Positions 7,558 to 15,037 of a stretch of DNA of 32,465 nt are shown here, one piece after another. Where the stretch lies: NCBI GenBank assembly GCA_903933115.1, contig CAIZIT010000004.1, positions 1 through 32,465 of the forward strand, read 5' to 3'. The notes under the pieces were generated by a model. That model did no database searches. It was given only the letters and a program-made list of their open reading frames with translations, and was not told the DNA's origin. This stretch comes from an uncultured Burkholderiales bacterium. GTDB lineage: Bacteria > Pseudomonadota > Gammaproteobacteria > Burkholderiales > Burkholderiaceae_C. A program made the position numbers and the translations under genes. Each line of letters starts with the position of its first letter. Position 1 is the stretch's first letter.

Positions 7558-7596
7558 AACCCCATACGCCAACCCACTGAACTCTTCAAAACAGCA

Positions 7597-8547
7597 ATGA
7601 ACCACTACCCCTCATCCATCCACATTCATGAAGAAGGCCCCAGAGAGGGTTTTCAAATCGAATCGGCCTCTATTGCGACGGCCGACAAAGTCAAATTCAT
7701 TGAAGCCTTGGCCAACACGGGACTCCAAGAGGTTCAAGCCGTCTCCTTTGTGAACCCCAAGCGGGTTCCTGGGATGGCCGATGCAGAAGAAGTAGCCCGT
7801 TTGATTCAACGCAAAGAGGGGGTGAAGTACACCTCCGTTTGGTTGAACCTGAAGGGACTTGAGCGGGCGATGCAAACCCAACTGGATGTTTACGGAAGAC
7901 TTCAAATCAGTGCCTCGGAGAGCTTTTCCATCAAAAATACAGGTAAAAACACGCAAGACACCCTGATGGAACAAAGACAAATCATTGAGTTTTGTCGCGA
8001 GAAAAATCTCTCCATCGACTCCGCCATCGTGATGACGGCCTTTGGTTGCAATATTGAGGGGGAGATCAAGGAACATGTGGTGCTTGAAAAAATTGAACTC
8101 TTGATGGGTTTACTGAAAGAATACGACATGACGCTGCCCTATTTGCGCTTGGCTGACACGGTCGGGTGGGCCAACCCAAGGACCATGGACCGGGTGATTT
8201 CGAGCGTACAAGACCGATGGCCAGATCTCACTCTGGGCCTGCATTTGCACGACACGAGAGGGACTGGTTTGGCCAATGCACTGGTGGGCCTCTCCAAGGG
8301 CATTGAACACTTTGACAGCTCTTGTGCGGGCCTGGGGGGTTGTCCTTTTGCTGGCCACAAGGGCGCTGCGGGCAACATTTGTACGGAAGACTTGGTGTTC
8401 ATGTGTGAGGAGATGGGCATCTCTACTGGCGTGGACCTGGATGCGCTCATCGAGTGCGCTCACATGGCCGAGTCGATTGTGGGGCACAGCCTACCAGGCA
8501 AAGTCATGCGCGGGGGCAGTTTGAGCAAATACAAAACACCCGCTTAA
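7597..8547 (+). CDS. HMG-CoA lyase-like aldolase
   Basis: This 316-residue TIM-barrel protein of the HMGL family has HEEGPREGFQIE (family EVGPRDGLQ; Arg16 kept, the metal-binding Asp replaced by Glu17), AVSFVNPKRVPGMADAEEV, RLADTVGWANP, the metal ligands His216 and His218 in LHLHDTRGTG, and GLGGCPFAGHKGAAGN with the flexible-loop Cys249. The expected chemistry is retro-Claisen cleavage of a 3-hydroxy-3-methyl acyl-CoA to acetyl-CoA plus a keto acid; (citra)malyl-type substrates are an alternative. It sits between a CoA-transferase that could supply the thioester and a Bug receptor that could supply the acid, with 39-bp and 10-bp gaps, so one operon is likely. ATG 7597 lacks a strong ribosome site. 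Confidence 0.88.
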   Translation: MNHYPSSIHIHEEGPREGFQIESASIATADKVKFIEALANTGLQEVQAVSFVNPKRVPGMADAEEVARLIQRKEGVKYTSVWLNLKGLERAMQTQLDVYGRLQISASESFSIKNTGKNTQDTLMEQRQIIEFCREKNLSIDSAIVMTAFGCNIEGEIKEHVVLEKIELLMGLLKEYDMTLPYLRLADTVGWANPRTMDRVISSVQDRWPDLTLGLHLHDTRGTGLANALVGLSKGIEHFDSSCAGLGGCPFAGHKGAAGNICTEDLVFMCEEMGISTGVDLDALIECAHMAESIVGHSLPGKVMRGGSLSKYKTPA

Positions 8548-8557
8548 GAGGATTGGC

Positions 8558-9646
8558 ATGAAGGATTTGAATTTGGGCATCAATTCGCTTTGGAATTCAC
8601 GTTGGAGTTCACATTTGAACTCACGCTTAAAGACTCTTTTAAACTTTCATTTAAACGCTCGTTTTTCAATGCGCGCTGACGCATACGTGCTGTTGCAATT
8701 CATGCTCACCCTCATGACTGGGCCATGGATGAGCGCTCAGGTCCAAGCACAAGACTACCCCAGCAAACCCATCAAATTGGTGGTGCCCTTCGCGGCAGGT
8801 TCAGGCAGCGATCAAGCGGCTCGCAACTACGCCCAAACGATCTCCCAGCTCTACAAAGTGCCCGTGCTGGTGGAGCCCAAACCTGGGGGCAATGGATTCA
8901 TTGCGGTCCAAAGTGTGGCCAAGGCTTTGCCCGATGGTTACACCGTGCTCTACACCACGAACACCACACACGCGGCCAATGAGCATTTGTATAAAAATTT
9001 GCCCTACGATCCCATCAAAGACTTCACCCCTGTTGCCTTGATCTCCATTGGGCACATGTCATTGGTTGTGAATGTGAACTCCAAATACAAGACACTTGAA
9101 GACTTGGTTCAAGAGGCCAAAAGGAGACCGTCAGAGCTCAACTTCGGCAGCGGAAGCTCTTCGAGCCGGGTGGCCAGTGAGATGTTCAAGCAATTGGCCA
9201 GAATTGATGTCAAAAGCATTCCCTACAAAAGCAACCCCATGTCGATCACCGACTTGATGGGTGGACAAATTGATTTCATGTTCACCGATGCGGCCACTGG
9301 TGTGCCTCAAATTCAATCGAAAAAACTTCGTGCTTTGGCTGTGAGCGGGCAAAAGCGATTGCCCTCCTTGCCCCAGGTCCCCACCATGGAAGAGGCTGGC
9401 ATCAAGGGCTACGACATGTCTTATTGGAATGCGGTTTATTTACCCGCTGGAGCGCCAAGCGCCATTGTCAACAAACTCAATGAGATGTTTGTGAAAGCCT
9501 CATCGTCCAGCGCCGTTCAAAATTACCTGAGTTTTACGAGTGGCGAGTCCGCGCTTTCAAGTCCCGAGGGGCTGGCGCAATTTCAAGCGAGCGAATCCGC
9601 TCGCTGGGGCAAGGTGATCCGACAAGCGGGGATTGAACCCGAATGA
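8558..9646 (+). CDS. Bug family periplasmic binding protein (TTT receptor type)
   Basis: The mature part is a standard Bug protein: DYPSKPIKLVVPFAAGSGSD at the start, GNGFIAVQSVAKALPDGYTVL, NLPYDPIKDFTPVALIS, LNFGSGSSSSRVASEMFK, IPYKSNPMSITDLMGGQIDFMF and LPQVPTMEEAG. These proteins bind carboxylic acids in the periplasm. No membrane TctA/TctB genes are in the window. ATG 8558 has an excellent site (AAGAGGA, about 6 nt) and yields 362 residues, 30-40 more than usual. The extra part (about residues 8-37) is encoded by 12-bp repeats and precedes the hydrophobic leader YVLLQFMLTLMTGPW. An alternative ATG at 8669 would give a normal signal peptide but lacks a comparable ribosome site. It is probably last in the CoA-transferase/lyase operon. 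Confidence 0.92.
   Translation: MKDLNLGINSLWNSRWSSHLNSRLKTLLNFHLNARFSMRADAYVLLQFMLTLMTGPWMSAQVQAQDYPSKPIKLVVPFAAGSGSDQAARNYAQTISQLYKVPVLVEPKPGGNGFIAVQSVAKALPDGYTVLYTTNTTHAANEHLYKNLPYDPIKDFTPVALISIGHMSLVVNVNSKYKTLEDLVQEAKRRPSELNFGSGSSSSRVASEMFKQLARIDVKSIPYKSNPMSITDLMGGQIDFMFTDAATGVPQIQSKKLRALAVSGQKRLPSLPQVPTMEEAGIKGYDMSYWNAVYLPAGAPSAIVNKLNEMFVKASSSSAVQNYLSFTSGESALSSPEGLAQFQASESARWGKVIRQAGIEPE
8590..8661 (+). repeat. Six degenerate 12-bp tandem repeats in the receptor leader
   Basis: Consecutive 12-mers starting at 8590 read TTGGAATTCACG, TTGGAGTTCACA, TTTGAACTCACG, CTTAAAGACTCT, TTTAAACTTTCA and TTTAAACGCTCG. They encode a four-residue periodicity, aromatic or Leu, then Asn/Ser/Lys, then a small or other residue, then mostly Arg/His (WNSR, WSSH, LNSR, LKTL, LNFH, LNAR). 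The repeat lies wholly between the best start codon and the signal-peptide core. Confidence 0.75.
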
Positions 9647-9713
9647 AAATCAAGTGGCCCGAAGCCAAAAGAGTTGGACCGTTTAAACGCCCCCCTTCAG
9701 ACCTTGAAGTCAT

Positions 9714-10211
9714 TTAATCCTTGAGCGCTGTCAGGAGTTTCTCTTCTAAGAGCTTTTTGTCCTCAGCCCTAAATCCCGGATGAATAAAAACCACCTTGCC
9801 TTGGGGGTTGATCAGGTAGGAGGTGGGCATGCTCTTCAAATTCATGCGCCTGGGCAACTCCCCTTTGGCATCAAAAGCCAGTGCAAACTTGGCAGGATTT
9901 TGCGACAAGAAACGATCGGCATCGCTTTTTTTAGCATCCACATTGACCGCGATGATTTGAATGTTCTTGCCCTGCAACTGGGTTTGCATGTCGTTCATGA
10001 AGGGGAAGGATTGACGACAAGGCACACACCAAGAGGCCCAAAAGTCCAAATATACCCATTTGCCTTTGAGGTCGGAGAACTTTGGGGCAGGGCTGTAACC
10101 CGGGATCTCCAACTCACCCACCCCCTCCCCCAACTCAATGGCCTGGGCGCCGAAGGTGCTCAACAAGAGCACGAGTCCAAAAAGCGGAAGTTTAGAGAGC
10201 AATTTGTTCAT
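9714..10211 (-). CDS. TlpA/ResA-like periplasmic thioredoxin
   Basis: Starting at ATG 10211 the protein has 165 residues: an N-terminal hydrophobic segment (about 8-24, ending AQA) acting as signal peptide or anchor, then a thioredoxin fold with WASWCVPCRQSFP (Cys62, Cys65), LDFWA and the cis-proline loop SMPTSY (Pro129). A longer in-frame extension to 10547 is open but reads as shadow of the upstream gene, and the signal peptide fixes the start at 10211. TlpA/ResA proteins reduce disulfides or assist redox-protein assembly in the periplasm. It ends a minus-strand run with DUF4266, DUF3570 and DUF4214-like genes; as far as I recall, thioredoxin-like proteins recur beside DUF4266/DUF3570 pairs. 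Confidence 0.88.
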   Translation of the reverse strand: MNKLLSKLPLFGLVLLLSTFGAQAIELGEGVGELEIPGYSPAPKFSDLKGKWVYLDFWASWCVPCRQSFPFMNDMQTQLQGKNIQIIAVNVDAKKSDADRFLSQNPAKFALAFDAKGELPRRMNLKSMPTSYLINPQGKVVFIHPGFRAEDKKLLEEKLLTALKD

Positions 10212-10269
10212 GCAAAAAAAGACCAGAAAAAAAGTAACGTTAAGTGGACTTTGAATCCGGCACACTTCG

Positions 10270-11100
10270 CTAGAGTGTGTAGCCCGTATAAGCCAAACCA
10301 CTTTGCGGAATCCCCATGGCCGTGATGTTGACCAAATCTGCGGCCATGACGCCAAGGGAGGCGAGAGATTGAGTCCCCTTGTCGAGCATGTCCACAAAGG
10401 GCTGAGCCTGAACAGTGCTCGGAGCCGCTCCCACCACATTGGTGTAGAGCAAATTGACGACTTGGGGGTGTGATCCACTGGGTACGGCCACGGAGAGTGC
10501 CAGGGCCATGAGGTCGGCAAACTTTTGCGCAGAGGTGGTGTTGACATCTTGGTCCAAATACTTCAAACCAATGCCGACGTAGTCGGCTTTGGTGAGCGAT
10601 GAAGCGCCAAAGACCGCGACCAAAGTTTTGGCCACCAGAGAGGCATTTCCATTGTTGGCAAAATCCAAAGCCACGCTCTTGTCGGTGAACTGTATTCGTT
10701 CAATGTTGTTGAACGTGTACAAGCCCGTCCCATCCTTGGCCAAAGCCTGAAACCCTGTGCCCGTTGCACTGAGGGTGTAATTGCTCGATGCTTTTTTATA
10801 GGCTGCAGAGGATGAACCATCAAAAAAAGCCACATCCAAGCCTCCTAGGCCTGTGTAGTCGTGGTTGGAGTTGTAGACCAGCACCTCCATGTTTTGAAGC
10901 GTCGCATGAAGCGGCGCACTGGCAGCAGAGACCGAGTCCACATGGATGGAGCCGTCACTTGCAGTGCTGACACTGTAATCGGATTTGAGGGAGGTGCCTA
11001 AATAAAGCGTATCGATACCTCCAGCACCATTCAAAGTGAAGGTGCCCGCTTGAACCACCGTCCAACCGTCGTCGCTAGCATAGCCTGTGTAAGTGGTCAT
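10270..11100 (-). CDS. DUF4214/RTX-like secreted protein
   Basis: This 276-residue protein starts MTTYTGYASDDGWTVV and has no signal peptide. The middle contains GGIDTLYLGTSLKSDYSVS and, around residues 130-150, NNIERIQFTDKSVALDFANNG, a phrase typical of proteins with haemolysin-type repeats and DUF4214 domains. The C-terminal 80 residues (VVNLLYTNVVGAAPSTVQAQPFVDMLDKGTQSLASL) resemble a DUF4214 (phycobilisome-linker-like) helical repeat. Such proteins are usually exported by type I secretion through a C-terminal signal and found on the surface or outside the cell; that is inference here because no secretion genes are present. No good ribosome site precedes the ATG. It lies 51 bp after the DUF3570 gene on the same strand. 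Confidence 0.68.
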   Translation of the reverse strand: MTTYTGYASDDGWTVVQAGTFTLNGAGGIDTLYLGTSLKSDYSVSTASDGSIHVDSVSAASAPLHATLQNMEVLVYNSNHDYTGLGGLDVAFFDGSSSAAYKKASSNYTLSATGTGFQALAKDGTGLYTFNNIERIQFTDKSVALDFANNGNASLVAKTLVAVFGASSLTKADYVGIGLKYLDQDVNTTSAQKFADLMALALSVAVPSGSHPQVVNLLYTNVVGAAPSTVQAQPFVDMLDKGTQSLASLGVMAADLVNITAMGIPQSGLAYTGYTL

Positions 11101-11151
11101 ATTGAAGTCAGTGTTGAATTCGTTGAGTCATTAAGTCGTTGAGGGGCTGAA

Positions 11152-12357
11152 CTAATCAAAAAAGTGACTGAGTCCAAATTGAATACTCTTGGCCATGAAA
11201 GGATCGAGTCCTGGACTCCCCTCGCCAAAGAGCCTCCAGCCTGCTCTTTGCTGGTACTGCTCCAACTTCAAATCCAGGGTGGTGTCTTGGCCCACGACCT
11301 TTGAGATCTTCACGCCATAGGTGTGTGCACCATAGGCCGACATGCGTTGGTCTTCGGTGTAGTAAGAGGCATCCAAGGAGGGGTTGGGCGGAAAAGGCAA
11401 GCCCGAGCTGTCAGCGTTGACAAAGAAACTGGCCGCTGTCTGGGTGTACATGCGCACATAGGGCATGAGGGTCCACTGGTTTTGAAGGGGTTTCACGTAC
11501 TCGAGATGGAGGGTGTGGGATTGAATGCCCCAACTGTCGTTGTAGTACCGATAGCTCATCTTCAAGGTGCTTTGGCTGGACTCAAAATGATGGTTCCATT
11601 TGCCCATGAGTGTGTTGTGTGAGCGGGTTCTGGGTCTGAGGTCAAAAACTTTGTAGGGATCAGAAAAATAGCCTTGCCCCGTGTAATGACCCACTTGAAC
11701 TTGGGTGATGTCATAGATGCCCATGACTTGAGTCACACCTGCAATGAGGTCCAAGGACTGCTTGGTCTCATTGGCGACGATGTGATTGGTGGGATTGATT
11801 TGGTCACTGTTGGTTGAGACGCCAGCGTTCCAAGTGGTGTTCTTGTCTTCGCTCGACTGGGTCCAAGAATAGAACAACCCCCTCGACAAGTAGTCGGCCT
11901 CTTTGGAGAAACTGCCCCCCAGTGTCTGGGTCCCAAGAGGATCGTAGTGAGTCGCACTCAGCTCCAGGGCATGACGCTGGTCATGCATGTTTCTGAGCGC
12001 TTGGGTGTGGTATGCGGGTGATGCGCCTGAGATGGTGTCGGTTGTGTAAGTGCCCGACATGGACCACTCGCTCGACAAGGGCTTCATCACCAAGAGGGAA
12101 GGCGCTTTCACGCGAATGCGGTCACTCCCCGGTTGGCTGTCCAAATAGTCCAAATACTTAAAAGCCATCAACCCACGCTCGGGCGCTGAATCGGCCACTG
12201 CGAGCCGAGGGCTGACGAGGAGTTGCATGGCAAGGGCTGCACTCATAAGACCCATGCCCATGCCCATGCCCGCACCGGTACCCATGTTGTTTGATAGTGC
12301 GCAGACCTGCTCCTCCTGCCCCTCAATCATGGGGTGTTCAATTGCAGCCACATCCAC
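11152..12357 (-). CDS. DUF3570 outer-membrane beta-barrel protein
   Basis: The 401-residue frame contains a signal peptide (about residues 30-56, MGMGLMSAALAMQLLVSPRLAVA) and then a chain of alternating beta-strands ending in GLSHFFD. The start ERGLMAFKYLDYLDSQPGSDRIRVKAPSLLVMKPLSSEWSMSG is the typical opening of DUF3570, a predicted outer-membrane barrel of unknown function. The longest frame begins at GTG 12357, overlapping the end of the DUF4266 gene by 20 nt; ATG 12330 or one of the Met codons just before the hydrophobic core is also possible. It lies with a DUF4266 lipoprotein upstream, an arrangement I recall as common, and a TlpA-like gene further down. Confidence 0.82.
   Translation of the reverse strand: MDVAAIEHPMIEGQEEQVCALSNNMGTGAGMGMGMGLMSAALAMQLLVSPRLAVADSAPERGLMAFKYLDYLDSQPGSDRIRVKAPSLLVMKPLSSEWSMSGTYTTDTISGASPAYHTQALRNMHDQRHALELSATHYDPLGTQTLGGSFSKEADYLSRGLFYSWTQSSEDKNTTWNAGVSTNSDQINPTNHIVANETKQSLDLIAGVTQVMGIYDITQVQVGHYTGQGYFSDPYKVFDLRPRTRSHNTLMGKWNHHFESSQSTLKMSYRYYNDSWGIQSHTLHLEYVKPLQNQWTLMPYVRMYTQTAASFFVNADSSGLPFPPNPSLDASYYTEDQRMSAYGAHTYGVKISKVVGQDTTLDLKLEQYQQRAGWRLFGEGSPGLDPFMAKSIQFGLSHFFD
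12251..12268. repeat. Hexanucleotide repeat (CCCATG)x3 in the DUF3570 leader
   Basis: Three perfect copies of CCCATG (CATGGG on the coding strand) encode the GMGMGM run before the signal-peptide core. Changes in copy number would keep the frame, so this would alter leader length and not switch the gene off. Confidence 0.6.
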
Positions 12358-12583
12358 CCCCTCCTACACCCGCCCCTCCAAAGGAGCCTTCTTTGCTGAA
12401 ATAGGTGTGTTCCGTGAAATTTTGATCCAGCACATCCACCTCAAAGGTCATCTCTGGCTTGGCCAAAAAACCTTTTTCCCAAGGTGCGACGGGCTCGATG
12501 GAAGCGCAAGAGGCCAATAGACCCAGGAGCGCGATTGCCCAAAAAAGTCTTTTGATGATCGAGATGCACTTGAAGAGGGTCAA
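12338..12583 (-). CDS. DUF4266 lipoprotein
   Basis: This 81-residue protein has a lipoprotein signal: hydrophobic residues 13-23 followed by the lipobox LASC with Cys26 as the predicted lipidated residue. The mature part APWEKGFLAKPEMTFEVD and the tail GGAGVGGGGCGCN match the small DUF4266 family, which ends in a glycine-rich CGC segment. The C-terminal Cys pair could bind a metal or form a disulfide, which fits the TlpA-like thioredoxin encoded in the same gene run; this is inference. It precedes and slightly overlaps the DUF3570 barrel gene, so the pair is likely translationally linked and may act together at the outer membrane. The ATG lacks a strong ribosome site. Confidence 0.82.
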   Translation of the reverse strand: MTLFKCISIIKRLFWAIALLGLLASCASIEPVAPWEKGFLAKPEMTFEVDVLDQNFTEHTYFSKEGSFGGAGVGGGGCGCN

Positions 12584-12625
12584 ATCGTTACCTCAATGGT
12601 CATGATGCTACAAGATTTCATGTTA

Positions 12626-12658
12626 ACTGATCTTGGCGGCTGAGGGGGCAAGATCAGT
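12626..12658. repeat. 10-bp perfect inverted repeat between two minus-strand genes
   Basis: ACTGATCTTG (12626-12635) and CAAGATCAGT (12649-12658) are perfect arms around a 13-nt G-rich loop. A T6 run at 12664-12669 follows on the plus strand only. It lies 73 bp after the flavoprotein hydroxylase stop and 43 bp before the DUF4266 start. It may terminate the hydroxylase transcript, or regulate the DUF4266 operon as an operator. Confidence 0.5.
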
Positions 12659-12730
12659 CAGAATTTTTTGTAAATGTTCTTGAAAAGTTTTCACCACACG
12701 GTGCAGGTGTCACTCGCGCGTCACATGGTT

Positions 12731-13921
12731 TCAAATGAGGGGCACGCTCAAGGGGTCGTAGGAATACAACCACTGGGCACGGGACTTGGTGAGGTCTTGG
12801 TTGGAGAACGCTTGTCGCATTTGGGTGACGTCTTCGATGCGGTAAAGTCCTCGGCTCTCGGTTGAACCCACAACGATTTTTGAGGTGCGGTCGATGCGGT
12901 TGCGCTGAAAGAGCTGTAGAGCCTGAGCGATGCTCGAGCTTTGCTCGAGACAGCGGGTGATCACCGCTGCATCCTCAATGGCCATGGCCGCCCCAGAGGC
13001 CATGTACGGCAAAGTGGGATGGGCCGAGTCGCCCAACAAAGTGGCTCGCTCGGTGGACCAATTCTGCACGGGGGGCCGATTGTTCAACGCATACCGGTAA
13101 CAGGCATCGGGGTCGATCGCATCAATCACTGTTTGGATGGACGGGTGCCAGCCCTCGAAGTCGCGCTTGAGCTCAATCCAGGGTCTCCTTTGGGTCCACG
13201 ACTCCTCCTCGGGATGGTCGTGCTCGACCAAGCCCACAAAATTCATCAATGCGCCGGCTCTGAGGTAATACATGACCGCATGCTTTTTGGGCCCGCACCA
13301 CACGGTGGAGACCGTCTCCATGATGTCCTTGGGGAGCTTCTCAACGGGGATGAGTCCTCTCCAGGCAATGTCTCCTGTATAACTCACCGGTGTTGGACCC
13401 AAGATTTGTGCACGAATGACCGACTTGATGCCGTCTGCGCCAATGAGCACATCGCCATGCACCACTTGACCATCCACCAAGTGAAGCGCAACCCCATGGC
13501 TCGACTCTTCGTATCGCGTCGCTTTGGCATTCAAAGTGATGCAATCCGGATCCAAGCGATAAACGGTTTTGGCCAACAGTTCATGCAAATCCGCTCGGTG
13601 CAAATGGAAGTAAGGTGCACCAAATGCATCCTCATGGGATTGCCCCAGGGGAATCCTGTGCATCAACTCTGCCGTATCAAAGCGACGAAATTCAAACGCT
13701 TGAGGACGCACGGCGAAAACATCCAGCTCCTCTTTCAGTCCCAAATCATAAAGGACCTTGACCGCATTGGCCGAGCTTTGAATGCCCGCACCCACCTCAG
13801 CCAAGACGCTGGCTTGTTCAAAGACACGAACAAAAAAACCTCTTTGCAAGAGTTGAGCTGCCGCCGTGAGGCCTCCAATGCCTGCACCGACGATGATCAC
13901 TTTGAGTTCATTTTTTTTCAT
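12731..13921 (-). CDS. FAD-dependent aromatic hydroxylase (salicylate/6-hydroxynicotinate hydroxylase-like)
   Basis: This 396-residue class A flavoprotein monooxygenase has the N-terminal dinucleotide motif VGAGIGGLTAAAQLLQRG with the acidic residue at FEQ, the GAGIQSSANAVKVL segment of this subgroup, the DG motif GADGIKSVIR and the FAD-ribityl motif GDSAHPTLPYMASGAAMAIEDA. Members use NAD(P)H and O2 to hydroxylate phenolic or pyridine carboxylates, often with decarboxylation. The tail WLYSYDPLSVPLI resembles salicylate 1-hydroxylase and NicC types, but the substrate cannot be fixed. It is apparently a single-gene unit. Two direct operator-like repeats lie 28-53 bp upstream of its ATG. Confidence 0.85.
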   Translation of the reverse strand: MKKNELKVIIVGAGIGGLTAAAQLLQRGFFVRVFEQASVLAEVGAGIQSSANAVKVLYDLGLKEELDVFAVRPQAFEFRRFDTAELMHRIPLGQSHEDAFGAPYFHLHRADLHELLAKTVYRLDPDCITLNAKATRYEESSHGVALHLVDGQVVHGDVLIGADGIKSVIRAQILGPTPVSYTGDIAWRGLIPVEKLPKDIMETVSTVWCGPKKHAVMYYLRAGALMNFVGLVEHDHPEEESWTQRRPWIELKRDFEGWHPSIQTVIDAIDPDACYRYALNNRPPVQNWSTERATLLGDSAHPTLPYMASGAAMAIEDAAVITRCLEQSSSIAQALQLFQRNRIDRTSKIVVGSTESRGLYRIEDVTQMRQAFSNQDLTKSRAQWLYSYDPLSVPLI

Positions 13922-13948
13922 GGGAGAATTCTCGATTGAAGGCTCACG

Positions 13949-13974
13949 GGATGATTCATGATGGATGATTCATG
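13949..13974. promoter_or_regulatory. Tandem operator-like sites GGATGATTCATG
   Basis: Two identical 12-mers GGATGATTCATG start at 13949 and 13963, 14 bp apart. Each contains ATGATTCAT, itself symmetric about the central T. Placed just upstream of the hydroxylase gene, they are candidates for binding of a dimeric regulator, although no regulator gene is adjacent. Confidence 0.4.
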
Positions 13975-14160
13975 CATCACGATAGTTTCAAGGGTCTCAT
14001 TTTAATCGGCTCTCCAAGCGGCAAACTTTGATTGCTTTAACTTTCATCAAGGTGCTCTGCCTTAGAATCAAGGCGTTGACCGTGAAGCGCCTCACAACAC
14101 CTTTTCAACCTGGGGTAAACGAGGCTTGCTTTTTATTTTGAATTTCATGGAGATGCGGCA

Positions 14161-14967
14161 TTGAGCACCATCGGTTTCTTTGACTCAGGCTTAGGGGGGC
14201 TGTCCATTTTGCAACTCGCCTTGGCTCAAATGCCTGAGCATGACTATGTTTATTTGGCCGATACCGCTCACAACCCCTATGGAGAGAGAAGTGGCGAGTG
14301 GATCAAAGCGCGTGGTCTGGAAATCGTTCGTTATCTGAGCCTCACGCATGGCTGCAAGGTGATTGTCGTGGCCTGCAACACCGCAACGGCCGAGGCGATT
14401 ACTGACATCCGAGCGAGTTTTCCCGATCTGCGCATCATTGGCGTGGAGCCTGGGATCAAACCCGCAACACTCACCTCCGCCTCAAAAAGAGTTGGCATCT
14501 TGGCCACCAAAGCCACGCTTCAAAGCAAGAAGTTCAATGACTTGATCGCCTCCATGCCTGAGGGCTTTGAGTTCATCAAAATTGCAGGCACGGGCCTGGT
14601 GGAAATGATTGAGCAAACACATCGCGACGATGCACAAATTAAGGCGTGGCTCAGGGAACATTTGAGCGAAGTGCGTGCTCGTCAAGTTGACACACTCGTG
14701 CTCGGATGCACGCACTACCCCTTCATCAAAGATTTGATCCAAGACCATCTGGGCGCTGGCGTTCGATTGGTCGATACGGGGCAAGCGGTGGTGAACCATT
14801 TGGCCAACCATCTGTCACAGCCCCCTCACGCGAATGAAGGCCACACGTCATCAGCTCAACTGCACTTTTTGTGCAATGTGGACCCTCAACTGTTTGTCCT
14901 AAAAGCCCAAAAACTCCTGCGAGATACGGACATTTTGGCCTGCACGACCCAACTCTTTAAACTCTAA
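14161..14967 (+). CDS. murI: Glutamate racemase
   Basis: This 268-residue protein starts STIGFFDSGLGGLSILQLAL and has YLADTAHNPYGERS, VVACNTATAEAIT with one catalytic Cys and VLGCTHYPFIKDLI with the other. This complete cofactor-independent racemase motif set, at the usual length, makes D-glutamate for peptidoglycan. The start codon is TTG at 14161: the ATG codons shortly before are out of frame, and GGAG at 14149-14152 is correctly placed. A CTTAGAAT at about 14060 could be the -10 of its promoter, but the -35 is poor. Confidence 0.95.
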   Translation: MSTIGFFDSGLGGLSILQLALAQMPEHDYVYLADTAHNPYGERSGEWIKARGLEIVRYLSLTHGCKVIVVACNTATAEAITDIRASFPDLRIIGVEPGIKPATLTSASKRVGILATKATLQSKKFNDLIASMPEGFEFIKIAGTGLVEMIEQTHRDDAQIKAWLREHLSEVRARQVDTLVLGCTHYPFIKDLIQDHLGAGVRLVDTGQAVVNHLANHLSQPPHANEGHTSSAQLHFLCNVDPQLFVLKAQKLLRDTDILACTTQLFKL

Positions 14968-15037
14968 GGCTCCTCTTGCGCTCCTAAGGGGGCGGGGCAG
15001 GAACTCATCCAGCCCCAGGCTTGGGGGATTTGGGATC

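Noticed and set aside
10212..10547. N-terminal extension of the TlpA-like protein
   Set aside because: The extension overlaps the DUF4214-like gene in another frame and precedes a proper signal peptide starting at 10211.
12941..13939. 332-residue plus-strand frame opposite the flavoprotein hydroxylase
   Set aside because: The minus-strand frame has complete FAD-monooxygenase motifs; the opposite frame shows no domain and no ribosome site, so it is a shadow.
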